DNA of 64,000 bases, taken from the NCBI GenBank assembly GCA_937967425.1, contig CALBST010000452.1, forward strand, positions 17,467 through 81,466. Direction: 5' to 3'. The notes below the pieces were generated by a model. That model was not told the origin of the DNA, did no database searches, and worked only from the letters and a program-made list of their open reading frames with translations. The position numbers and the translations under genes were made by a program. Positions 50,876 to 58,233 of this stretch are shown here, piece by piece. This DNA comes from an uncultured Caulobacteraceae bacterium (GTDB lineage: Bacteria; Pseudomonadota; Alphaproteobacteria; Caulobacterales; TH1-2). Positions within the stretch are counted from its first letter, which is position 1, and every line of letters begins with the position of its first letter.

Positions 50876-52141
50876 TCACCATCTCAGATGCGGCGCCAAA
50901 GTCAGAAAGCACATGACGCCCGCAGGCGCCCGCAGGTCGGCGCGTCGAGCGCCATTGGCCATCAGGCGATAAACCGCGTGCGTGATATCGGGGTCGCGCT
51001 CGGCCATGGACGCGGTCCCGACCCGAGCGAGCACGCAATAAGCCGCCTGACCCGCATCCCCTGTGGTGAGCCCGCCGAGGAGGCGCATTTCCCGCTCAAC
51101 CGCCCAAACCGCCGCCTGCAACGCCTCTCCAATGGCGGCCTTCTCGGGATGATCCTCCGGCACAACGTCGTACACGATCGCCAACTGACGGATCATCACG
51201 TATCGATAGACATGGCGGCGGTTGTGCGGGTCAATCCACGATCCGGTTTGCGGCCCGTGCTTGAACTGCCCGGACACGACCCCCAAAATCGCCCTCTCCA
51301 CCGCCTCGTCCAAATAGTGGCGTTCGCCGGTAACAGCGAAGGCGCGCGCCAGGAGAGCGGCGCTGAATCCATTGTAATTGTAGTTGACGACCAAGGGCCG
51401 CGTCAGCGCCCAATCCGCCGCGCGCCGCGCGCCGGCAAGAAACCGTTGCTCGCCCGTCGCTTCATATAGCGCAAACAGGCTCTCACCAGCCAAACCGTTG
51501 TCGAAATTCAAACCGCCGTCTCCCAGATCCTCAACGATCCAGTTCTCACGGACGATATCCTGCAAACGAATGCCGCCCGCGCGCGCGCGTTCAAGAAACC
51601 GCAGCGCGGCCTGGTTCTCGGCCCGCTCCAGGCGGCTTCGAGGCACCGGAAAACCGAATACGCCTCCGAGCCGCGTCTGCACCGAGAGCAGATAATCGCC
51701 CGCCCGAATCGCCCGGTCGAGCATCCGACGGTCCTGGGTGATTTCAGCAGCATTGAGCGCGGCATCTATGAACGTCGCAGGCACACGCAACGGCTGTGGC
51801 TCGTGGTTTGGTCTCTCCCACCAAGCGTAGTCTTCGATGCGCCGCCACAATGCGCGCGCTAGCGCCTGGGCTTCGCTTTCGGATATGCCCGCCTCAGAAT
51901 CAGGGAAAGGCACGGTTTCCTCTGCGCGCTCCGGCGGCAGATCTTCATTCAACAAACGCCACGTCACCGTCGCCGTCCCGATCTCGTCCGGAGAACGAGA
52001 TGCGAGCGCTTGCGATAGCGCCGCACGCGCGGATTCGATCTCGCGTCGGTCAACGGCAAGCTCCCCCGCAATCAGGCCATGACTCACACATGCCGATGCG
52101 ACGAGAAACAGAAAGGGCGCCCCCACTAGTCGCTTAAGCAT
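50876..52141 (-). CDS. Exported alpha/alpha-toroid protein B (paralogue of protein A)
   Basis: 421 residues. A Sec signal peptide (MLKRLVGAPFLFLVASAC) carries a lipobox-like Cys at residue 18. The mature protein shares with toroid protein A the ordered motifs GVFGFPV, GGLNFDNGLAGES, ADWALTRPLVVNYNYNGFSA and GSWIDPHNRRHVYR. The conserved Asp, His and Asn residues in DPHN and FDN could be catalytic. No family was recognised. It heads the operon with the symporter and the amidase and has a GTAAC-type operator upstream. Confidence 0.75.
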   Translation of the reverse strand: MLKRLVGAPFLFLVASACVSHGLIAGELAVDRREIESARAALSQALASRSPDEIGTATVTWRLLNEDLPPERAEETVPFPDSEAGISESEAQALARALWRRIEDYAWWERPNHEPQPLRVPATFIDAALNAAEITQDRRMLDRAIRAGDYLLSVQTRLGGVFGFPVPRSRLERAENQAALRFLERARAGGIRLQDIVRENWIVEDLGDGGLNFDNGLAGESLFALYEATGEQRFLAGARRAADWALTRPLVVNYNYNGFSAALLARAFAVTGERHYLDEAVERAILGVVSGQFKHGPQTGSWIDPHNRRHVYRYVMIRQLAIVYDVVPEDHPEKAAIGEALQAAVWAVEREMRLLGGLTTGDAGQAAYCVLARVGTASMAERDPDITHAVYRLMANGARRADLRAPAGVMCFLTLAPHLRW

Positions 52142-52172
52142 CTTACACCGTTCGAACCAAACCGCCTATATT

Positions 52173-52193
52173 GTAACCTTTCTGTTATTTATG
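52173..52193 (-). promoter_or_regulatory. GTAAC-type operator before toroid protein B
   Basis: GTAACCTTTCTGTTATTTATG aligns gap-free with the palindromic element before toroid protein A. It lies about 32 bp upstream of the protein B start, overlapping the expected promoter. Confidence 0.65.
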
Positions 52194-52356
52194 GCAGCCA
52201 TCGGCCTGTCAACGCCTACTTGCGTAGCGGGGCGGCCGCACAACAAACGAGCGCACTTATCCTTTATCTAGTAAGGAATTTTTCCTCTCTCTTGCGATCC
52301 TTCGGCCACCCAAGGAACGATTTGACAGCCAACCGCATCAACATTATTATCTAAAT

Positions 52357-52367
52357 AGTTACTTTAT
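52357..52367 (+). promoter_or_regulatory. Partial GTTAC-type element upstream of glucokinase
   Basis: AGTTACTTTAT resembles the right half of the cluster's operators but lies about 240 bp before the glucokinase ATG. A weak call; it may belong to an undetected promoter in this region. Confidence 0.35.
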
Positions 52368-52607
52368 GATCCAGATGATCCCATGCGCAGACATTCCAGT
52401 TCTATCCGCAATTTTTTCCTGAGCATGGATTCCCACGCGCGTTTTGCCGCCGCAGCGGGAATCAAGGGCGGCAAACGGACACGCCTGAATCGGCAGGATG
52501 TAACCGCCTACCGGCCCGATGAGCGGTGTACTTTTATCTACTTCGGAGCTTCCACAAACCATCTTTCGAATCCGCCTGCGCGCGCATAATCGCGCCGTGA
52601 TCCCGAG

Positions 52608-53597
52608 ATGCTTGACATCATAGTTGCGGATATCGGCGGCACGCACGCGCGGTTCGCGATCGCGACATTGTCCGATTGCGAACCTATTCAGTTGAAACAA
52701 GCGATCACATTGAAGACCAGCGACTTCAATTGCCTCGCTTCGGCCATGCGATCTTACATTCGTTTATCGGGCGGATCTTCGATACAAGACGCTGCGATTG
52801 CTATCGCAGCACCCGTGTCTGCCGGCATCTATAAGCTCACGAACAATACCTGGTGCTTTGATCCAAGTGATTTCCGCAACGAGTTTGGTCTTCGTCACTG
52901 CCTTGTCATCAATGATTTCTGCGCTGTCGCGCACGCAGTGGGCAATGCGGCGCCAGCCGCCCTTCGGCAAATATTCGGCCCACATTCCCTCCCGCCCGCG
53001 ACGGGAAACTTGTCTGTGATTGGTCCCGGCACCGGCTTGGGTGTGGCGCAGCTACACCGCACCCACAACAGCTACATTGTTATTCCAACGGAAGGCGGAC
53101 GCATTTCTTTCGCCCCTCAGGACGAGGTTGAAGACGCAATAGCCTCTAATCTGCGTAAGCAATACGGGCGGGTTTCCGTGGAGAGGATTGTCTCCGGTCC
53201 AGGTCTTATGGAGATTTATAGTGAGATTGCACGCGCGCCGGACCCTCGCCTAATTGAAGATGTAGACGCGCTTTGGCGCGCCGGCCTTTGTCGCTCGGAC
53301 GAGACGGCTGAAACGTCACTTCAGCGCTTGTGCGCTATCTTCGGCGCCACCTGCGGTGATGTTGCGCTGATGCATGGTTCCATTGCGCTCGTTCTGACCG
53401 GCCGTCTTTGCTCCATGATGTTGGAGCGTCTGCCGGAGACTCAATTTTACAACCGCTTTCGATCAAAAGGGCGATACCGCGATCTGATGTCACAACTATC
53501 TATTTATTATTTCGATCATGCTCAGCCAGGACTTGTAGGGGCGGGGTGGGCCTTCCTCAAAGCTAGGGCCCCCTCTGTAACGAGACCCTCCCAGTAG
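52608..53597 (+). CDS. glk: Glucokinase (Glk family)
   Basis: 329 residues, the standard length for the bacterial Glk family (not ROK). The phosphate-binding motif DIIVADIGGTHARFAIA opens the protein. Others are AIAIAAPVSAG, NDFCAVAHAV, LSVIGPGTGLGVAQL, PTEGGRISFAPQ, VERIVSGPGLMEIYSEIA, ALMHGSIALVLTGRL and the C-terminal QPGLVGAGWAF. It makes glucose-6-phosphate. Its presence at the edge of the second sugar regulon suggests that free glucose is one product released from the substrate. Confidence 0.92.
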   Translation: MLDIIVADIGGTHARFAIATLSDCEPIQLKQAITLKTSDFNCLASAMRSYIRLSGGSSIQDAAIAIAAPVSAGIYKLTNNTWCFDPSDFRNEFGLRHCLVINDFCAVAHAVGNAAPAALRQIFGPHSLPPATGNLSVIGPGTGLGVAQLHRTHNSYIVIPTEGGRISFAPQDEVEDAIASNLRKQYGRVSVERIVSGPGLMEIYSEIARAPDPRLIEDVDALWRAGLCRSDETAETSLQRLCAIFGATCGDVALMHGSIALVLTGRLCSMMLERLPETQFYNRFRSKGRYRDLMSQLSIYYFDHAQPGLVGAGWAFLKARAPSVTRPSQ

Positions 53598-54008
53598 TCA
53601 GCGAACAGCGTCGCGCGTCACCGCCGCATAAGAAAATGCCGCGCCACACCTTTACATACCGGTTTCGAAATCTGAACCGAAGAGATTGACGCTTATTCGC
53701 CGCGCCAAGGCTCGCAGCCTATGCCGTCATTGCCGCGAACCAGATGTGGGTGGAATCCCGGCTGCCCTTGCCGAATAGGTGCGGGCGCCTCTTACGCGTG
53801 CGGCACAGCAATTGCGGTAGCGCCTTCGTGCTGCCGCGCCGCATCGCACCGGGCGCGCGAGCCGGCAGCTGGTTTCCCACCTCTATCCCGATCTCGATTT
53901 CCATCTTCTCGCGGAAACCAACGCGCTTGCCTCCGGCTGAGCGACCGCATCGTCTCGTCGTCGAATCGTTGAATAAGAAGGCATTCCATCGCGTGGGAGC
54001 ACACCACA
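53598..54008. other. Non-coding or decayed stretch before the nuclease gene
   Basis: 411 bp. Overlapping short frames are open on both strands, but none has a good start signal or recognisable family. In one forward frame readable stretches are broken by stop codons, as in a decayed gene, but I could not identify a parent. This is the junction between the catabolic cargo and the defence-like island. Confidence 0.4.
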
Positions 54009-54830
54009 ATGTTCTGGAAACTCTCAGCTCTATTTGCGGCGATCGCGCTCGCTGCCTGCGCCACGCCGCGGCCGCACTACGAGCCGACTATACAAGCCCA
54101 GCTTGAACGCCCGCGCGGCGGCGTTCGCCTGAATACGTTCCATTGCCTGAACGGCGCCTGCCCGGTCGGCGCGCCGGCCGGCAACGCGCTGATCGTGCGC
54201 GAGATCTATGCGCTCTCCACCAATGGCGAGACCAAGTTCGCGGATTGGGTCGCCTATGTCGTCACGCCGCAGACCGTCGGGCGCTCGCAAAGCCGTAACT
54301 GGGCGGCCGATCCCTGGCTCGATCCGAACGAAACGTTGCAGCCTGGCGATTACGACGGCGCCAATGCGGCGCTCGGAACCGATCGCGGGCACCAAGCGCC
54401 CTTGGCCGCGTTCTCCGGCACCGACCATTGGCGCGACACCAATTACCTCTCCAACATCACCCCGCAGATGGCGCCTCTGAACCAGGGCCCTTGGGAGCAT
54501 TTGGAGAGCCGCGAACGTGCCCTCGCCGAGGCAGGCGCGCGGGTTTATGTGCTGACCGGCCCCCTCTACGAACGCGACATGCCGTCTCTGCCCGAGGCGC
54601 AGAGCACGCCGCACCGCATCCCGTCGGGCTATTGGAAGGTCGTGATCGCCGGCAACGGCGCGGCCGCGACCGCGTTCATCATGGAGCAGGACACGCCGCG
54701 CGGCGCGCATTATTGCGCGCATATCGTCGCGATCGACGAGGTCGAGCGCCGCAGCGGGCTGCGCCTTCTCCCGCGGGTCCAGCGCGCGCTCGGTGCGTTC
54801 GACGCAGACCTTGGCTGTGCCTCAAACTAA
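54009..54830 (+). CDS. Exported DNA/RNA non-specific endonuclease (NUC1 type)
   Basis: 273 residues. The N-terminus MFWKLSALFAAIALAACAT is a lipoprotein signal with Cys near residue 17. The ββα-metal nuclease core is clear: YVVTPQTVGRSQSRNWAADPWL, the catalytic DRGHQAPLA, then NYLSNITPQMAPLNQGPWEHLE with the metal-binding Asn. GGGAG precedes the ATG by about 9 nt. Enzymes of this kind degrade extracellular or periplasmic nucleic acid. It is transcribed toward the AlbA_2 gene and is a separate unit from the flanking operons. Confidence 0.9.
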   Translation: MFWKLSALFAAIALAACATPRPHYEPTIQAQLERPRGGVRLNTFHCLNGACPVGAPAGNALIVREIYALSTNGETKFADWVAYVVTPQTVGRSQSRNWAADPWLDPNETLQPGDYDGANAALGTDRGHQAPLAAFSGTDHWRDTNYLSNITPQMAPLNQGPWEHLESRERALAEAGARVYVLTGPLYERDMPSLPEAQSTPHRIPSGYWKVVIAGNGAAATAFIMEQDTPRGAHYCAHIVAIDEVERRSGLRLLPRVQRALGAFDADLGCASN

Positions 54831-54880
54831 CTTCGATCCGTTGCGAGAGGGTTTCCGCTGGCGCACGCGGCTGAGCCAGG

Positions 54881-55699
54881 CTAATGGCCGCGTGCCTCTA
54901 CTCCGAGTTCCTTTGCAATTAGATTCTTCTTCGCCTCGAACATCTTCCGAACAAACGCATCGACATCCTCATTCGGGAAAGCCGGATTTGGCTTGGTCTC
55001 GAGTCCGAACAACCTCGTCCAGGTATTGCCCGAGGCGATCGCAGCTATGCCCGCCAACGAACTCGATACTGTGATTGTCCGAGGAATTTGTTTCTCCAAT
55101 ACCCGCAACTGATCCAGATGATCTTCCAACGCCATAACCGCCGCCGTTGAATACCCCGTCGCCAAGCGCTCGTTTATCAGGCGCTGGACGTCGTCGTGTG
55201 TCGCTTCAGCACTTTCTGTACCCCGACGAACGTAAATCGCGCCGAGCCGAATGTCGGCATTCCCCTTCTCGCTCACGAAAGGAAGAAGTTCCGGCCTAAA
55301 GACTATAGTGATAAGCTGAAATTTCTTGCCGACAAGCGCGGGATATTCAGAAGCTTCGTATGCAAAGTCATCGATATGGACGAGCGGAAGTAAACTCTCT
55401 GGCAGGCAGTTGTTGAGCGTCTTTGTGACATCGACCTTATCCTTCAGCGTAGTGAGGCCTGCTGGCTCCAGTGTTTTGTCATCCTTTTCGGCGACGCCAA
55501 TCACAATGCAGCCGCCACCGCTATTCGCAAATGCAAGGATGTGGCGCGCGAGTTTATCCAAGGATGGCCACTCAGCCTTGAAATCCAGGTTTGGTGTCTC
55601 CCCGGTGTGCTCTCGCAGCAAGTCGCGGAAGTTTTCCCGCGTTGGATCTTCCAACACACGCGCAAAGGCTTCTTTTCTACCTCTAACCGGGTCTGGCAT
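54881..55699 (-). CDS. AlbA_2 (Schlafen-like) domain protein
   Basis: 272 residues. The N-terminal half matches the AlbA_2 / divergent AAA-4 domain: ETPNLDFKAEWPSLDKLARHILAFANSGGGCIVIGVAEKD in sequence, then FQLITIVFRPELLPF and IRLGAIYVRRGTESAEATHDDVQRLI. The C-terminal part is helical. AlbA_2 proteins are nucleotide or nucleic-acid binding and frequent in defence islands. GGGAGAGG precedes the ATG. It lies 41 bp after the ExoI-like gene and ends the leftward four-gene operon xre-immA-exonuclease-AlbA_2. Confidence 0.85.
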   Translation of the reverse strand: MPDPVRGRKEAFARVLEDPTRENFRDLLREHTGETPNLDFKAEWPSLDKLARHILAFANSGGGCIVIGVAEKDDKTLEPAGLTTLKDKVDVTKTLNNCLPESLLPLVHIDDFAYEASEYPALVGKKFQLITIVFRPELLPFVSEKGNADIRLGAIYVRRGTESAEATHDDVQRLINERLATGYSTAAVMALEDHLDQLRVLEKQIPRTITVSSSLAGIAAIASGNTWTRLFGLETKPNPAFPNEDVDAFVRKMFEAKKNLIAKELGVEARGH

Positions 55700-55740
55700 T
55701 CGCCTCTCCCTGCCCTCTCAGACCTCCAAGAACCTCTTTC

Positions 55741-57156
55741 TCAGGGGTCAGAATCGCGTGGTCCGTCAGCTAAAAGCAGTGATCTGAAATAGGTTTCGAG
55801 ATTGCGAAGCCGGAGCCGCCCCTGCTCAGATTCCTCGCTCGCCAGCAACCCTTCAAGCTCGGCCATCGCCTCGCGCAGCGTGAGGCAGGCCGGCTGCGCT
55901 TTCGCTTCGCCTCGGCAGCGCTGTTCGATCGCGCGAGATATGCGCATGCGCTGCTCCACCGGCAGCAGATCAGGCCGCTCCAGATAGAAAATCCGCATAG
56001 CTAGAGAGCGGTGGCGCGCATCGGAGAACTGCGCCGCCACATCACGGCGAAACGGCCACTCAAGCGCGTGAAATTCCTGCATGAGCGCAGCCTCTTCGCC
56101 TGAAGGAAAGCTGCCGGAATAGATCTGTTCTTCGACATGCCGCGAGTCGGCGTAAGTTCGCTCGCCAGCCAGCGCCGCTTCCATAAGGCGGCCGACAAAC
56201 GCTTCGTCCTGGCGCAGCAGCCTGGCTCGGGCGAGATAGTCTTCCTCGGACCTGCCCTCCAGAAGCTCGGAGGACGCTTCATACAGCGGAATCAGTAGCG
56301 GCGCCGCGTTGACGCGCAAACGCCTAATCGGCCGCGGCTGAGCGGCGATCGCCTCCGCAAGCGCCGCCGCGTCCATGGCGACGAGCGCATCTATATCCGT
56401 CTTGAGATCGAGACAAAAATGCAGCGCTGGACGCGACGGACTGACGCCAAGGTTCGTGACAATGTGGTTCGAGTGAAACGAGCCGACTTGATCGAAATAA
56501 ACAAAGGCCTCCTCATCAGCCACAAATTCCGATGCGACGCGCCGTTGCGCGAAGCGCAAAAATCGCGACCAAACATCAGGCGCGCGGTTTGAGACCAGGC
56601 GACACAGGTGCAGCGCCGCCTCCACATCGTTTGCTGCGTCGTGGGCCGCGCCGCCAGTATAGCCGTTGGCGCGCACGAGCGCTTCGAGGCGAAAACACGA
56701 CCTCCCCTCTTCATCAGGAATCCGAAGCGCGTCCGGTTCCAACACAGCCACCGCCCGTACTAAATTAAGAATGTCGGCGCGGGCGTTTCCATTCGTGTTG
56801 GTGAGAAACGGCGGATGCAGGCAAACATAAAGCGCCTGCCGCAGAAACTCCTCGTCGAACCGAATGGAATTGTAACCGAGGAACACCGTCGGCGACCACG
56901 ACCGAAGCTTCGCGGCCACTTCGCACACAGCTTCATAGTGCGACGGCAAATTTGCATTCACGAGATCGGCGATGTCGGCGCCGTTCACATGGAGCGCGGT
57001 CGGTGACGGGACGACATGCGGCATGAGCCGGATGCGAATGTCGAGGCGATCCGTGACCGCGAGATCCGCATCGGTTCGCACAGCCGCGAACTGAAGAATC
57101 TGGTCGAATCGCGTTCGTAGCCCCGTGGTTTCAACGTCGTAAAGAACGAAGCTCAC
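55741..57156 (-). CDS. ExoI (SbcB)-like DEDDh 3'-5' exonuclease
   Basis: About 471 residues, nearly the length of E. coli ExoI (475). Exonuclease motifs are FVLYDVETTGL (Asp, Glu), FLGYNSIRFDEEFLRQALY (Asp) and GGAAHDAANDVEAAL (His, Asp). The ExoI C-terminal region is also present (FYLERPDLLPVEQRMRI). GTG 57156 was chosen: it starts 7 nt after the immA stop and gives MSFVLYDVETTG; a GTG 45 nt upstream would overlap immA. It should degrade single-stranded DNA. Sitting in an operon with xre and immA it is likely an island effector rather than the housekeeping enzyme. Confidence 0.88.
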   Translation of the reverse strand: MSFVLYDVETTGLRTRFDQILQFAAVRTDADLAVTDRLDIRIRLMPHVVPSPTALHVNGADIADLVNANLPSHYEAVCEVAAKLRSWSPTVFLGYNSIRFDEEFLRQALYVCLHPPFLTNTNGNARADILNLVRAVAVLEPDALRIPDEEGRSCFRLEALVRANGYTGGAAHDAANDVEAALHLCRLVSNRAPDVWSRFLRFAQRRVASEFVADEEAFVYFDQVGSFHSNHIVTNLGVSPSRPALHFCLDLKTDIDALVAMDAAALAEAIAAQPRPIRRLRVNAAPLLIPLYEASSELLEGRSEEDYLARARLLRQDEAFVGRLMEAALAGERTYADSRHVEEQIYSGSFPSGEEAALMQEFHALEWPFRRDVAAQFSDARHRSLAMRIFYLERPDLLPVEQRMRISRAIEQRCRGEAKAQPACLTLREAMAELEGLLASEESEQGRLRLRNLETYFRSLLLADGPRDSDP

Positions 57157-57163
57157 GGGCGAT

Positions 57164-57679
57164 TCACAAGGCTTGCAGCCGATATCGCATGGCGGCCTCA
57201 CTCACCCTGAAACGTTTGGCAAGCGAGGCGATTAGCGCATCATCTTCGAGATCAACAGGTCGGCCTCCGAGCACGCCTTCCAGAATCTGCTCGGGCATGA
57301 GGAGTTCCGACGCAAAAGCGTTGGCCGCGATTTCGAGCGGATCAACGCCCGCCGCCGCCAGCGTATCGCGGCGGAGCGAGCCCTTGTCGATATGCACCTC
57401 CGACTCGATGACCTTGCGATGGAGCAAGATGTGTCCGACTTCGTGCGCAAGCGTGAAGCGCTGCCGGTTTGGATGATGCAATGAGTTAACGCCGGCGATC
57501 GGCGTGCCGCCCTTCACGAACGCCATGCCGGAAAGGTCGCCGTCGAACGGCGCATATTGAACGCGAATGCCGAGTTCTTTTGCGATCCGCTCGACAGGCA
57601 CGGGCGGGGACGCGACGCCAAACCGTTCGATCAGCTTCTGGGCCTCTCTGCGCGCAGCGGCCACGTTAGAAACGCTCAT
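57164..57679 (-). CDS. ImmA/IrrE-family metallopeptidase
   Basis: 171 residues. The zinc-protease motif is at H79-E-V-G-H83 within RFTLAHEVGHILLHRK, with the third ligand region ANAFASELLMP. The N-terminus is a short helical region. ImmA proteins cleave or inactivate partner Xre repressors on mobile elements, and COG2856/Xre pairs also act as toxin-antitoxin modules. The ATG overlaps the stop of xre (57676-57679), so the two are coupled. It lies upstream of the ExoI-like gene on the same transcript. Confidence 0.92.
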   Translation of the reverse strand: MSVSNVAAARREAQKLIERFGVASPPVPVERIAKELGIRVQYAPFDGDLSGMAFVKGGTPIAGVNSLHHPNRQRFTLAHEVGHILLHRKVIESEVHIDKGSLRRDTLAAAGVDPLEIAANAFASELLMPEQILEGVLGGRPVDLEDDALIASLAKRFRVSEAAMRYRLQAL

Positions 57680-58044
57680 GCCTTCCTCTTCCGTGTCGGC
57701 CGTTCGTCCGCCAAGGCCAAGCGGACCACATTCTCAACCTGCTGCCTTTGCGTTTGCGTTACCTTGGCGGCGTCGAGCGGCAGTTCGTCATGCGCTGGCG
57801 CGACCGCGTCAGACTCGAATTTGAAACGGGCCGGCGCAAGATCGAGAATCGAGCCAAGCTGAAGCACGTTCGCCAAGCGATAGACTTGGTGCAGCAGCAG
57901 CTTCTGACGGCCGGTTTCAATGTTCGCCAAGGAAGCGCGGGTGAGTCCTATGCCAGCTGAGACATGCGCCTGGGTCAGCCCCAATTCCTTGCGGCGCTTC
58001 GCGACGGCGCGGCCCAGCGCCCGGTAAAGCTCCATGTCCGTCAT
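57676..58044 (-). CDS. Xre-family HTH regulator
   Basis: About 122 residues. The N-terminal HTH is LGRAVAKRRKELGLTQAHVSAGIGLTRASLANIETGRQ in order. The C-terminus is charged and helical, ending RPTRKRKA. The exact start is uncertain: ATGs at 58056, 58044 and 58035 are in frame and none has a strong ribosome-binding site. It is ATGA-coupled to immA and divergent from the metallo-beta-lactamase-fold gene. The palindrome 40 bp upstream is its likely operator, so it may control both operons. Confidence 0.9.
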   Translation of the reverse strand: MTDMELYRALGRAVAKRRKELGLTQAHVSAGIGLTRASLANIETGRQKLLLHQVYRLANVLQLGSILDLAPARFKFESDAVAPAHDELPLDAAKVTQTQRQQVENVVRLALADERPTRKRKA

Positions 58045-58083
58045 CCACACAAACATCGATCACTTTGCGAGCCACGTCAACAA

Positions 58084-58098
58084 CACAAACATTGTTTG
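58084..58098. promoter_or_regulatory. Perfect palindrome in the shared control region of the defence island
   Basis: ACAAACATTGTTTGT: 6-bp arms around ATT. It lies in an AT-rich patch 40 bp from the xre start and about 136 bp before the divergent operon. Position and symmetry fit the operator of the adjacent Xre protein, with possible shared control of both operons. Confidence 0.65.
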
Positions 58099-58233
58099 TA
58101 TAAAACACGCTGTTGACCCACATAGCGTGCTTCGTGTTGACTCAAACGCAATCGGTGGGATAGAGATTCGTTCCGCGACCGGATTCCCGGCGAAGCGCAT
58201 GAGAGGCGGCAGAATCCGCCCGGAGCCATTTCG

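Larger units (their letters stand above)
52142..52607. other. Divergent promoter region, toroid protein B / glucokinase
   Basis: A 466-bp stretch with no credible gene. It is AT-richer than its surroundings (52160-52370) and carries one clear and one partial GTTAC-type operator. A 68-codon frame at 52383-52589 and an opposing frame over the glucokinase start lack ribosome-binding sites and family features. Confidence 0.5.

Noticed and set aside
52383..52589. 68-codon frame before glucokinase
   Set aside because: No ribosome-binding site, no family features, and it lies in an operator-bearing promoter region.
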